Source: UBA11612 sp964475755 (GTDB lineage Bacteria > Pseudomonadota > Alphaproteobacteria > Rhodospirillales > Rhodospirillaceae). From it: a DNA stretch of 12,851 bases. Numbering within the stretch: the first letter of the stretch is position 1; each line of letters opens with the position of its first letter. Location of the stretch: the NCBI GenBank assembly GCA_964475755.1, contig CAYYXR010000056.1, positions 1 through 12,851 of the forward strand, in the 5' to 3' direction. Below are positions 6,124 to 12,851 of the stretch, piece by piece. Below the pieces are notes generated by a model, which was given only the letters and a program-made list of their open reading frames with translations, was not told the DNA's origin and made no database searches. Both the position numbers and the translations under genes were made by a program.

Positions 6124-6534
6124 CTAGGCCGTCAACGTTGGGACCGCGATCGCCAAGGTCCACACGGACATTCCGATAAGGGTCAAAAACGTGCCCATGG
6201 CGCCGATGCGGCGCAAGTAAGCGGGCTGTTTCTGAGCCATCCCGAAAGCATGGGAAATGCGCAGGAGAACGAAAAGCGCCGCCACCACGGCCAGAACCAT
6301 TTGATCCGCTCCCGAGCTTTCCACAAGCGCAAATAGGATCAAAGCCATTGGAACGTATTCTATGAAATTCGCCTGGGTGCGCATTCTGATCAGCATGTCC
6401 TGATTGCCCTGATCCCCGTGCGCCATGAGATGTTTGAACCGGCCCCGGACCACATTGACTCCCAGTGCAACCAGCATCAATCCGAATATTCCCGCCGTGA
6501 TCATGGTCACCGGCATTATCAGTGGCGATGGCAT
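6124..6534 (-). CDS. MAPEG family membrane protein
   Basis: A 136-residue integral membrane protein with four hydrophobic helices (about 8-26, 58-72, 75-92 and 111-133). The family signature is clear: RMRTQANFIEYVPMALI, carrying the Arg, Gln, Asn and Glu pattern of membrane-associated proteins in eicosanoid and glutathione metabolism. Bacterial members are presumed glutathione-using enzymes, but the substrate here is unknown. The ATG at 6534 follows a run of nine G on the minus strand (6544-6536) preceded by GA, which gives a strong but slippage-prone ribosome site. It is divergent from the MFS exporter gene and 73 bases upstream of the secreted-repeat gene on the same strand. A GFA protein and a GST also lie in this window, but each has its own transcription unit. 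Confidence 0.92.
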   Translation of the reverse strand: MPSPLIMPVTMITAGIFGLMLVALGVNVVRGRFKHLMAHGDQGNQDMLIRMRTQANFIEYVPMALILFALVESSGADQMVLAVVAALFVLLRISHAFGMAQKQPAYLRRIGAMGTFLTLIGMSVWTLAIAVPTLTA

Positions 6535-6673
6535 GCCCCCCCCCTCACATTCTGCGCTCCACTCCCATGAGCTTGGCCTTTGCCGCGACCTCGGTCAACG
6601 GCCTCAATAGGACTCATGACATGCGCCGCGGGAAGATGTATGCAATGGCCCGCAGAGTCACACGAGGTTTTGA

Positions 6674-8176
6674 GTGTCCATTGATCTGGCTCCCGAACGG
6701 CGCCCTTTTGTTTTCGCGGCTTGTGTCGCCGCCATTTTCACCGCTGCCGTAGAAAGCACAATCGTTGCCACGGCCATGCCGACCATCACGTCGGAATTGG
6801 GCGGGTTTTCGTTGCTCGGATGGGTGTTTGCTGCATATCTCCTAACCCAAGCCGTCACCATTCCCATCTACGGCCGCCTTGCCGATTTATATGGCCGCAA
6901 GAGAATTCTATTCATCGGCCTCGGTATATTCATGCTCGGAAGTCTGCTGTGCGGGCTCGCACCGAACATGCTTGCTCTCGTAATCGCGCGCGGTGTTCAA
7001 GGCATCGGCGCGGGAGCAATCCTTCCGATCTCGTTCACCATTGTTGGAGACGCCTACCCCGCCCGTGAACGGGTCAAAGTCCAGCCTTACCTCGCCGGTA
7101 TCTTTGCAGGCTCATCGATCATCGGTCCTGTGCTGGGCGCCTTTATTGTCGAGAACTTCGATTGGGCCCTGATTTTCTGGTTTAATATTCCAATAGGCAT
7201 TCTCGCCATCGTTATGCTGTCCACTTTTTTGCGCGAGCACCCGCGTCCGGTCGAACACACCATAGATACCTTCGGCGCGTTGACGCTGACCCTCGCCATT
7301 TCTTCCCTGCTTTTAGCACTGCTTCAGGCGGACCAACTTGGTTGGTGGGTGTTGCCGCTGCTCGCGGCCTCGGGCGCACTCGCGTATTTATTCGTAAATC
7401 TCGAGAGGAGATCAATTGAGCCTCTTCTCTCGCCTATACTGTGGCGGAACCGGATCATTCTGAACTCGATCGTGTCCAGTTTTCTGATCGGCAGCGCCCT
7501 TATGGGTATGACGGCTTTCCTGCCGACATTCTTGCAAGGTGTCATGGGTCAGAGCGTTTCTACGGCGGGACTCACGTTAGTGGTGCTGTCCTTTTGCTGG
7601 CCGCTCTCCAGCACCATCAGCGCCCGCATCATGCTACGCACGACCTATCGCGTCACAGCATTCATAGGCTGCAGCTTTCTCACAGTCGGCGCGCTCATAT
7701 TCAGCATCATGGCGGGCACGCCAGAATCCTTTCGCCTAGCGGCGCTCGGAGGCTGGTGGCCGATGGTTGGCGCGGTCTTCTTTGGCTTCGGTATGGGTTT
7801 CACAAATTCGACGCAGCATATCGCCATGCAAGAAGCATCTGGGGCCAAATCGCGCGGCGCGGCGACGTCCGGATTCGCTTTCATGCGCATGGTGGGCGCC
7901 GCATTCGGTACGGCCGTGTTGGGCGGCGTTTTAAATCTTAGCCTCACCTTCCGTCTGCCCGACATTGAAGAGCCAGTTCAAATCCTTATGGATCCCGCGA
8001 ATAGCGCCGCATTTACAACGCAACAACTGCACGACCTTGGGCTTGGTGTGGGCGATGCCCTGGACAACGTATTTTGGGCGATGCTTGTTTTCGCGTTATT
8101 GGGATTCTTGGTTGCGAGAAATACGCCGGCCATCAAGCCCGGCAACCTTGCACCGGACGAAAACCCCGCGCATTAA
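6674..8176 (+). CDS. DHA2-type (EmrB/QacA-like) MFS drug exporter
   Basis: A 500-residue inner-membrane transporter with the hydrophobic pattern of a 14-helix DHA2 member. Motif D1 appears as ESTIVATAMPTI in helix 1 (Glu in place of the common Asp), motif A as GRLADLYGRKR in the loop between helices 2 and 3, and motif C as GSSIIGPVLGAFI in helix 5. Proteins of this group export drugs or other small molecules in exchange for protons; the substrate cannot be inferred. The start is GTG at 6674, with GAGG six bases upstream; no better ATG exists in this frame. Its stop overlaps the stop of the convergent REC-MBL gene (TTAA, 8173-8176). No membrane-fusion partner gene is next to it, so it probably acts alone. 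Confidence 0.93.
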   Translation: MSIDLAPERRPFVFAACVAAIFTAAVESTIVATAMPTITSELGGFSLLGWVFAAYLLTQAVTIPIYGRLADLYGRKRILFIGLGIFMLGSLLCGLAPNMLALVIARGVQGIGAGAILPISFTIVGDAYPARERVKVQPYLAGIFAGSSIIGPVLGAFIVENFDWALIFWFNIPIGILAIVMLSTFLREHPRPVEHTIDTFGALTLTLAISSLLLALLQADQLGWWVLPLLAASGALAYLFVNLERRSIEPLLSPILWRNRIILNSIVSSFLIGSALMGMTAFLPTFLQGVMGQSVSTAGLTLVVLSFCWPLSSTISARIMLRTTYRVTAFIGCSFLTVGALIFSIMAGTPESFRLAALGGWWPMVGAVFFGFGMGFTNSTQHIAMQEASGAKSRGAATSGFAFMRMVGAAFGTAVLGGVLNLSLTFRLPDIEEPVQILMDPANSAAFTTQQLHDLGLGVGDALDNVFWAMLVFALLGFLVARNTPAIKPGNLAPDENPAH

Positions 8177-9414
8177 AGCTGGCGTGAAGTTCCTTCCTGC
8201 GGCGCCGAACAGATTGTTTTGGAACCCAGTTTCGCCAACTTTTCCTGCGCAACATTCAGCTTGCGATCGATATCGTCGTCCGATTGATCCGGGTCGTGAT
8301 GAAACAGCTGGACTTCTTTTACTTCAGCCGCGTGCGCGATGCGCATGACTTCGCTCACAGCAGAATGACCCCAGTTAATTTTCCGGCGATACTCATCATC
8401 GAAATAGCAGGTATCCATTAGAGCCACATCCGCGCCCCGCATGAAATCCGCGAGTTCGTTTTCATAACTCGCGTTGTGCTGCGGCGTATCCTCGGGATAA
8501 ATCTCATTGTCCGTAATGTAGCAGAACGACTTTCCGTTGAAGTTTACGCGATAGCCCAAACAAAGGCCCGGATGTGAAAGCATCAGGCTCTGAACCTCGA
8601 CCTTGCCGAACGTTGTGCTTTGCGCACCGATCTCCCGGAAATAAATGCGGGCGCCCATTTCCTTGAGTATGATCGGGAAATAAACGTCGTCCATTTGCGC
8701 TGAAACCAACTCACGCATGGTCTTGTCGCCATGCCGCCCGCCGATAATCTCAAACTCATTGCTGGGTATGTACATCGGCACAAAATATGGAATGGCGTTG
8801 ATGTGATCCCAGTGCGGGTGGGAAATGAACATTTTGGCGGACCATTTGCCGCCGCGCCGGGCCATAATGTGATCAGACAGTTCCTTAATCCCCGAACCGG
8901 CATCGAACACAAAATTGAGCTGACGCGGAAATTCCATGGAGATGCAGCTGGTATTGCCGCCGTACCGCAATGACTTTTGTCCCGGTACGGGAAGCGTGTC
9001 GCGAACGCCCCAATAACGCACAGTAAATTGCTCACTGATACAGGCCATGACCTGATTGACGAAAATTTCCGGATTGAGCGGTTTCGGAATAAACCCGAGC
9101 GCACCGAGCGAACGCGCGCGCTCACGGTCAAAGTCGTAAGCCTTCGCGGAAAGGATGACCAATTTGGTATCGAACAATTCCGGGAGCGATCTCAGTTTCT
9201 CGCAAAGCGTAAAGCCATCCATTTCCGGCATCATGATGTCAGAGATCACGACATCCGGCTTGTGCTCGGGAATGGCTTTCAGCGCCTCTACTGAAGATAT
9301 AAAGACTCGTACGCGATGACCGGCCGCTTCAAGCAGCTGGCGCGTCAAATCCGCTATTACGGGATCGTTTTCCACCACGCAGAAACTCAGCGCGGCCTTG
9401 GTCCCCTCCGGCAC
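8173..9414 (-). CDS. Response-regulator receiver domain fused to a metallo-beta-lactamase-fold hydrolase
   Basis: A two-domain cytoplasmic protein of 413 residues. The receiver domain (about 9-127) has the acidic cluster ENDP (15-18), phospho-acceptor Asp59 in VVISDIMMPEMDGF, Ser89 in VILSAK and Lys111 in PKP. The MBL-fold domain (about 130-413) carries the metal motif SHPHWDH (His199, His201, Asp203, His204), a later Asp in YITDNE and a His in LFHHDP, so the catalytic metal site looks complete. The output is probably a phosphodiesterase or other hydrolase gated by phosphorylation; no kinase lies nearby. I chose the GTG at 9414 because a GGGGG tract precedes it. A GTG at 9477 would add 21 residues but has no ribosome site. 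Confidence 0.88.
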   Translation of the reverse strand: MPEGTKAALSFCVVENDPVIADLTRQLLEAAGHRVRVFISSVEALKAIPEHKPDVVISDIMMPEMDGFTLCEKLRSLPELFDTKLVILSAKAYDFDRERARSLGALGFIPKPLNPEIFVNQVMACISEQFTVRYWGVRDTLPVPGQKSLRYGGNTSCISMEFPRQLNFVFDAGSGIKELSDHIMARRGGKWSAKMFISHPHWDHINAIPYFVPMYIPSNEFEIIGGRHGDKTMRELVSAQMDDVYFPIILKEMGARIYFREIGAQSTTFGKVEVQSLMLSHPGLCLGYRVNFNGKSFCYITDNEIYPEDTPQHNASYENELADFMRGADVALMDTCYFDDEYRRKINWGHSAVSEVMRIAHAAEVKEVQLFHHDPDQSDDDIDRKLNVAQEKLAKLGSKTICSAPQEGTSRQL

Positions 9415-9569
9415 AAGAACCCCCAATTTTTCTTTTTTATGGCAACTATTACGTGCAGGGGTTATCTCACAGATCACTTAATTTTTGGATAATTAATTAC
9501 CACTTAGACACAAGGACTTAGCACCCTTTACCTTAGAACGCCGGTAATTGTGCCACTTCGGGAGCCGCT

Positions 9570-10307
9570 ATGATCGACCTTTATTTTTTCCCCACCCCAA
9601 ACAGCCGCAAGGTCACCATTCTGCTCGAGGAGTGCGCCTTGCCCTACGAACTGAAGATCGTGAACATCGGTCGCGGCGATCAATTTCACCCCGACTTCCT
9701 GCGGATATCACCCAACAACCGGATGCCCGCCCTCATCGATCACGAACCCCCTGGCGGCGGCGCGCCCATCGCAATCTTCGAGTCCGCGGCGATGATGATG
9801 TACATCGCGGAAAAAACGGAAAAGTTCTGGCCAAAGGACACGGCAAGGAAATACGACGTCGTTCAATGGGTCATGTGGCAAATGGCCAATCAAGGACCGA
9901 AAATGGGCGAACAAGGTCATTTCCAACGAGCGGACAAAGAAGGTATTCACGGCGACCTGTCGTATCCGATCACACGTTTTGACAACGAAGTGCACCGCCT
10001 TTTCGGCGTTCTCAATCTCGGCCTCTATAAAAAACAATGGCTGGCTGCCGGTGAATACACAATCGCGGACATGATCTGCTATCCGTGGGCGGCATTATGG
10101 AAGTCGCGGGGGATCGACCTGGACGAGTTTCCCAACGTCAAACCATGGCTCGATGCCATTGCGGCCCGGCCCGCCGTCAAGAAAACATCGGAGATCGGCA
10201 AGGATATTTACCAGGGTCCCGACGCAATGCCGGAGGGCGAGCGCGCCAGATTTACAAAAATGCTCGCAAACCAGCGTGCCGTACCTATTCCTAGGGAATG
10301 GACCTAG
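9570..10307 (+). CDS. Nu-class (YfcG-like) glutathione transferase / disulfide reductase
   Basis: A 245-residue protein closely patterned on E. coli YfcG. The N-terminal thioredoxin-fold domain begins MIDLYFFPTPNSRKV, with Thr9 and Asn11 in the positions that bind glutathione in YfcG and no catalytic cysteine, then FLRISPNNRMPALIDH and the Glu-Ser pair in FESAAMMMYIAEKT that contacts glutathione. The helical C-terminal domain includes VMWQMANQGPKMGEQGHF and GEYTIADMICYPW. YfcG has glutathione-dependent disulfide-bond reductase activity, the likely role here. The ATG at 9570 has CGGGAG seven bases upstream. An AT-rich region of about 90 bases before it probably holds its promoter. Confidence 0.93.
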   Translation: MIDLYFFPTPNSRKVTILLEECALPYELKIVNIGRGDQFHPDFLRISPNNRMPALIDHEPPGGGAPIAIFESAAMMMYIAEKTEKFWPKDTARKYDVVQWVMWQMANQGPKMGEQGHFQRADKEGIHGDLSYPITRFDNEVHRLFGVLNLGLYKKQWLAAGEYTIADMICYPWAALWKSRGIDLDEFPNVKPWLDAIAARPAVKKTSEIGKDIYQGPDAMPEGERARFTKMLANQRAVPIPREWT

Positions 10308-10316
10308 TGTGCGACA

Positions 10317-11111
10317 TTAACGGCCATTAAACACAGGCGCGCGTTTCTCGAAGAACGCCTTAGCCGCTTCTTTATGGTCTTCGGTCTCGCGGCAGCGGCG
10401 AATGCCTGCGCATTCAGAGTCCAGCACCTGCGAAAGCGACCCCGTTTCCGCCACTTTGAAATTCTGCTTCATATAACGCCAAGCCAAGCGCGGCCCATTT
10501 CCTAACTTGGTGGCGAGTTCCATAGTCGCCGATTCCAGTTCCTCATCCGGCACCACACGATTAACCAGCCCATGGGATTCAAGCTGATCAGAATTCAGAA
10601 TTTCAGAGGTTAGATACAGTTCACGTGCCTTAGCCATACCGACGAGCCGCGGCAGGAAATAATGCCCGCCGTAATCGCCGGAAAACCCAACTTTTGCGAA
10701 GGCGGTCGTCATGCGCGCGCTCTTGCCGGCAATGCGCATATCGCAAGCCAATGCCATGGACATTCCCGCCCCAGCGGCTACGCCGTTTACCATAGCGATG
10801 GTTGGCTTTGGCATCTCGTGAAGGATCTGCGCAGCATTCACCCACTCCCGCAAATCGTCCAATCGCTCTTCAGACGACTTGCTCGCATGTTTTGCCTCCT
10901 CAACCTGCACATTGACGTCACCGCCTGAGCAAAAGGCTTTCCCCGCACCGGTAATGACAACGCAGCCGATGTCGCCGTTTTTGGCGACCGTTGACAACAC
11001 TTCAGGCAACTCAGTCAGCAAACTCACGTTAAGTGCGTTGTAGGAGTTGGGACGATTGAGAGTGAGCACTGCGACGTGGTTCTCGACCCGAACAAGAAGT
11101 TCTTCACTCAT
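10317..11111 (-). CDS. Enoyl-CoA hydratase/isomerase family protein (crotonase)
   Basis: A 264-residue cytoplasmic crotonase-fold protein. The two oxyanion-hole segments are AFCSGGDV and NGVAAGAGMSMALACD. The active-site stretch FAKVGFSGDYGGHYFLPRL has no glutamate where classical enoyl-CoA hydratase has its first one; an Asp in the GD-GG turn is kept, as in the PaaG and other isomerase branches. This suggests isomerase or another reaction rather than simple beta-oxidation hydration. The C-terminal helices (FKVAETGSLSQVLDSE, KEAAKAFFEKRAPVF) are typical. ATG at 11111 lies eight bases past the stop of the hydrolase gene, with GGAG 11 bases upstream in the end of that gene, so the two are one operon. 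The acyl-CoA substrate is unknown. Confidence 0.93.
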   Translation of the reverse strand: MSEELLVRVENHVAVLTLNRPNSYNALNVSLLTELPEVLSTVAKNGDIGCVVITGAGKAFCSGGDVNVQVEEAKHASKSSEERLDDLREWVNAAQILHEMPKPTIAMVNGVAAGAGMSMALACDMRIAGKSARMTTAFAKVGFSGDYGGHYFLPRLVGMAKARELYLTSEILNSDQLESHGLVNRVVPDEELESATMELATKLGNGPRLAWRYMKQNFKVAETGSLSQVLDSECAGIRRCRETEDHKEAAKAFFEKRAPVFNGR

Positions 11112-11119
11112 AGCGACGT

Positions 11120-12136
11120 CTACTCCGCATTTGCAGATTGGGATTCACCCGAAATGAACTCCCGAATGTCCCGAGAGACTTCCTTCGGGTGAGTCATCGG
11201 AACCCAGTGGTCCGTCGGATAAAACTTAAACGTGGAATTCGGCACGAATTTCTCAATGCCGCTCAAGTTGCCGCTCTGGAGCGCGCTGTCATTGGTTCCC
11301 CAGATGATAAGCGTCGGCGTTTCAATCACTCGGGTTTTAGCGTCCTTTAGCACAGCATCTGCGGACCAAGACGTCGGTATGGTCTCTGCCGGGTGCTGGT
11401 CGTTGAACGGCGGGTTCAGGTGATTTGCCCGGTAGTAGTCCAGGCCCGCATCTAGGGCCCGCGGTATTTTCCAGGACTCGATCCATTTATCGACGTCTTC
11501 CTGGGTGTAGTTACCCGCCCGAAGGGTGCTGCCAAGAATACCTTGCGCGAACCCCTTATATCCGTCTTTGCCCATTTGTTCGGCCCAGTTGTAGCCGTCG
11601 TAATTGTTGAAAGCGAACATGTAGCTGCTGCCCGCGCGCTGAACGGGATTTTCCCGCATCTCGCGTTCAAAAATATCGGGATGGGGCGCATTGACGATAA
11701 CGAGCTTCGAAAGTGTTTCCGGATGATGCATGGCGTACATCCACGCCACCAAACCACCCCAGTCATGGCCGACGAGAACGAACTTCTTCGCCTTGTCGCC
11801 GCCCACGGCTTCCGCGAATTTCTTGACGTCCTCGATCAGGTACTTGGCTTGATACTGTTCCTGCGCGGGCGGAATGGTGCTGAGATTGTAGCCCCGCATG
11901 TCCGGCGCAACAGCGAAATAATCTTCACCGATATCGGCGATCTGATCTTTCCACATGTACCAGAATGCCGGATAGCCATGCAGGAAGATCACCATTTCAC
12001 CATCACCTTTATGGGCGTAGTGAAAATTAATTCCGTTCGTCATGACATAGTCGGTGTCAATGCCGTCTTGGGCGTACACGGGCCCTCTGGCGGTCAGCGC
12101 AAATATGGCTGCAAAAGCGACAATGGCATATCGCAT
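11120..12136 (-). CDS. Exported alpha/beta hydrolase, epoxide-hydrolase-like
   Basis: A 338-residue protein with a signal peptide (MRYAIVAFAAIFALTARG, cleavage likely after VYA, residue 22). The hydrolase core shows HGYP (53-56) for the oxyanion hole, nucleophile Asp125 in VLVGHDWGG, APDMRGYNLS, an acid in WGTNDSAL, and the catalytic His in TDHWVPMTHP. An Asp nucleophile in GHDWGG together with HG-P is the pattern of epoxide hydrolases and related dehalogenases, not of esterases. Export is unusual for the group, though secreted examples such as Cif of Pseudomonas exist. The ATG at 12136 is chosen over 12163 because GGGGAGG ends eight bases upstream and the signal peptide then starts correctly. 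It is first in an operon with the crotonase. Confidence 0.92.
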   Translation of the reverse strand: MRYAIVAFAAIFALTARGPVYAQDGIDTDYVMTNGINFHYAHKGDGEMVIFLHGYPAFWYMWKDQIADIGEDYFAVAPDMRGYNLSTIPPAQEQYQAKYLIEDVKKFAEAVGGDKAKKFVLVGHDWGGLVAWMYAMHHPETLSKLVIVNAPHPDIFEREMRENPVQRAGSSYMFAFNNYDGYNWAEQMGKDGYKGFAQGILGSTLRAGNYTQEDVDKWIESWKIPRALDAGLDYYRANHLNPPFNDQHPAETIPTSWSADAVLKDAKTRVIETPTLIIWGTNDSALQSGNLSGIEKFVPNSTFKFYPTDHWVPMTHPKEVSRDIREFISGESQSANAE

Positions 12137-12323
12137 GGACAAAACCTCCCCGATCGAACTCACTTTTTGTAATCTACAGTTACCCTACCCTTTCGGAACC
12201 CTACGGGAAAGACGGAATGGTACGCTTGCGCCGGACCATCGCGGGTGTCGCCATACCCTAAATGAGGTGTATACTCGTTCTGAGGCAACCTATCTGGTGA
12301 CCAATTAATACGGGAGGATGACT

Positions 12324-12518
12324 ATGGGCATTGAAGTAGGCGGAATCTTCGGGTTACTCATTCTCGTGGCCGATATTTGGGCTGTCGTTAGCACCGTAGG
12401 CAGCAACCGCCCGACAGGCACAAAAGTTCTTTGGATTTTGCTTATTGTTCTGTTGCCTCTACTCGGCGTAATTATTTGGTTCTTTGCCGGTCCCCGGGCC
12501 GTCAAATCACTGGTTTAA
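12324..12518 (+). CDS. Small PLDc_N-domain membrane protein
   Basis: A 64-residue protein that matches the N-terminal membrane domain of cardiolipin synthases (PLDc_N) as a stand-alone unit. Helix 1 is GGIFGLLILVADIWAVVSTV and helix 2 is WILLIVLLPLLGVIIWFFAG, with the typical polar turn NRPTGTKV between them and PRAVKSLV at the end. There is no phospholipase domain, so it is not an enzyme on its own. ATG 12324 is chosen over 12318 because GGGAGG (12312-12317) would otherwise directly touch the start; the spacing becomes six bases. It is divergent from the hydrolase gene across about 185 bp. Confidence 0.9.
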   Translation: MGIEVGGIFGLLILVADIWAVVSTVGSNRPTGTKVLWILLIVLLPLLGVIIWFFAGPRAVKSLV

Positions 12519-12642
12519 CCGGCATGCTCAATCCAAGCCATGCGAATTTGTATGGCGGATATTCCGCAACCCTGGTGACGCTTGAACGTTTTATGTTGGT
12601 ATGCGGACCATGGGTGGCCGCACACAAATAGGGAGGCCGAAA

Positions 12643-12851
12643 ATGGCTACACCAGAAGACGCTAAAGCACCCCCGAAACCTGCCCCCCGCTCCTAAGAAG
12701 CCTGCACCGTCGGACGACGAGGAAGACGACGGCAAACATACTATTGCCGCACCGAAGCAGAAGATGCTTCCCACCGGGCTATCTCGGGCCATCGTCATCG
12801 CTTCAATATTGATTTCCCTGACGGTCGCCGCCGTGACATTGCTGGATGGGC
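12643..12851 (+). CDS. Pro/acidic-rich membrane protein, 5' part, with a frameshift at a C6 run
   Basis: GGGAGG (12631-12636) and ATG 12643 begin a protein MATPEDAKAPPKPAP, which as printed stops at 12694-12696 after 17 residues. If one C is removed from the six-C run at 12683-12688, the frame continues to the window end: APKKPAPSDDEEDDGKHT, IAAPKQKMLPTG, and then a hydrophobic helix IVIASILISLTVAAVTLL. The corrected product is a Pro/Ala-rich and acidic cytoplasmic tail followed by a membrane anchor. Family unknown; the remainder is beyond the window. The homopolymer position makes a sequencing or assembly indel the first suspect. Confidence 0.6.

Noticed and set aside
7441..7941. 166-codon plus-strand ORF inside the MFS gene
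   Set aside because: Out-of-frame shadow of a well-supported transporter, His/Arg-rich and without its own start signals.
8583..9131. 182-codon minus-strand ORF inside the REC-MBL gene
   Set aside because: Out of frame with a two-domain protein whose catalytic motifs are all intact.
12270..12275. TATACT as a -10 box for the PLDc_N gene
   Set aside because: No acceptable -35 at normal spacing; a single hexamer match is not enough to call a promoter.
12431..12631. Plus-strand ORF overlapping the PLDc_N gene
   Set aside because: Starts inside the PLDc_N gene in another frame, has no ribosome site and no recognisable pattern.

Overview
This 12.85 kb window reads as a chromosomal segment of a moderately GC-rich alphaproteobacterium. 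The clues are dispersed GTCA...TGAC intergenic hairpin elements of a kind common in that class, a PAS_5-type protein, a GFA-family protein, a YfcG-like glutathione transferase and a MAPEG protein. Exact taxonomy cannot be read from the sequence. Most genes are ordinary housekeeping or accessory metabolism. The standout is a small AT-richer insert at about 728-2183 between uvrA and a short-chain dehydrogenase gene.

Left part (1-3270): the 3' end of uvrA, then a 123-bp dispersed repeat, then a two-gene operon on the minus strand that I read as a type II Thoeris anti-phage system. Its thsB encodes a TIR-like protein. It overlaps by 4 nt (GTGA) the effector gene thsA, which encodes two membrane helices plus a macro domain. 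thsA is broken by a one-base frameshift near 1186-1207, so as printed the effector is split in two. A short exact direct repeat (644-659 and 712-727) lies beside the 3' end of the operon, and a related motif sits at the start of the SDR gene on the other side, which hints at how the operon arrived. The SDR gene (2329-3093) is followed by a second copy of the dispersed repeat.

Middle part (3270-6540): a minus-strand pair made of a GFA zinc protein and a small membrane protein; a plus-strand exported protein of unknown function with an internal duplication; and a minus-strand group of an exported 'secreted repeat' (Lipoprotein_15-like) protein followed by a PAS_5 protein. The PAS_5 gene carries an in-frame stop, after which the reading frame still looks coding. 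A MAPEG membrane protein gene lies upstream of them on the same strand.

Right part (6540-12851): a 14-helix DHA2-type MFS exporter gene; a convergent response-regulator/metallo-beta-lactamase fusion; a YfcG-like GST; a minus-strand pair of an exported epoxide-hydrolase-like alpha/beta hydrolase and a crotonase; a 64-residue PLDc_N membrane protein; and the start of an unknown Pro/acidic-rich membrane protein with a frameshift at a C6 run.

Two apparent one-base frameshifts and one premature stop occur in 12.8 kb. Some could be assembly errors, so the state of thsA should be checked before it is called a pseudogene.
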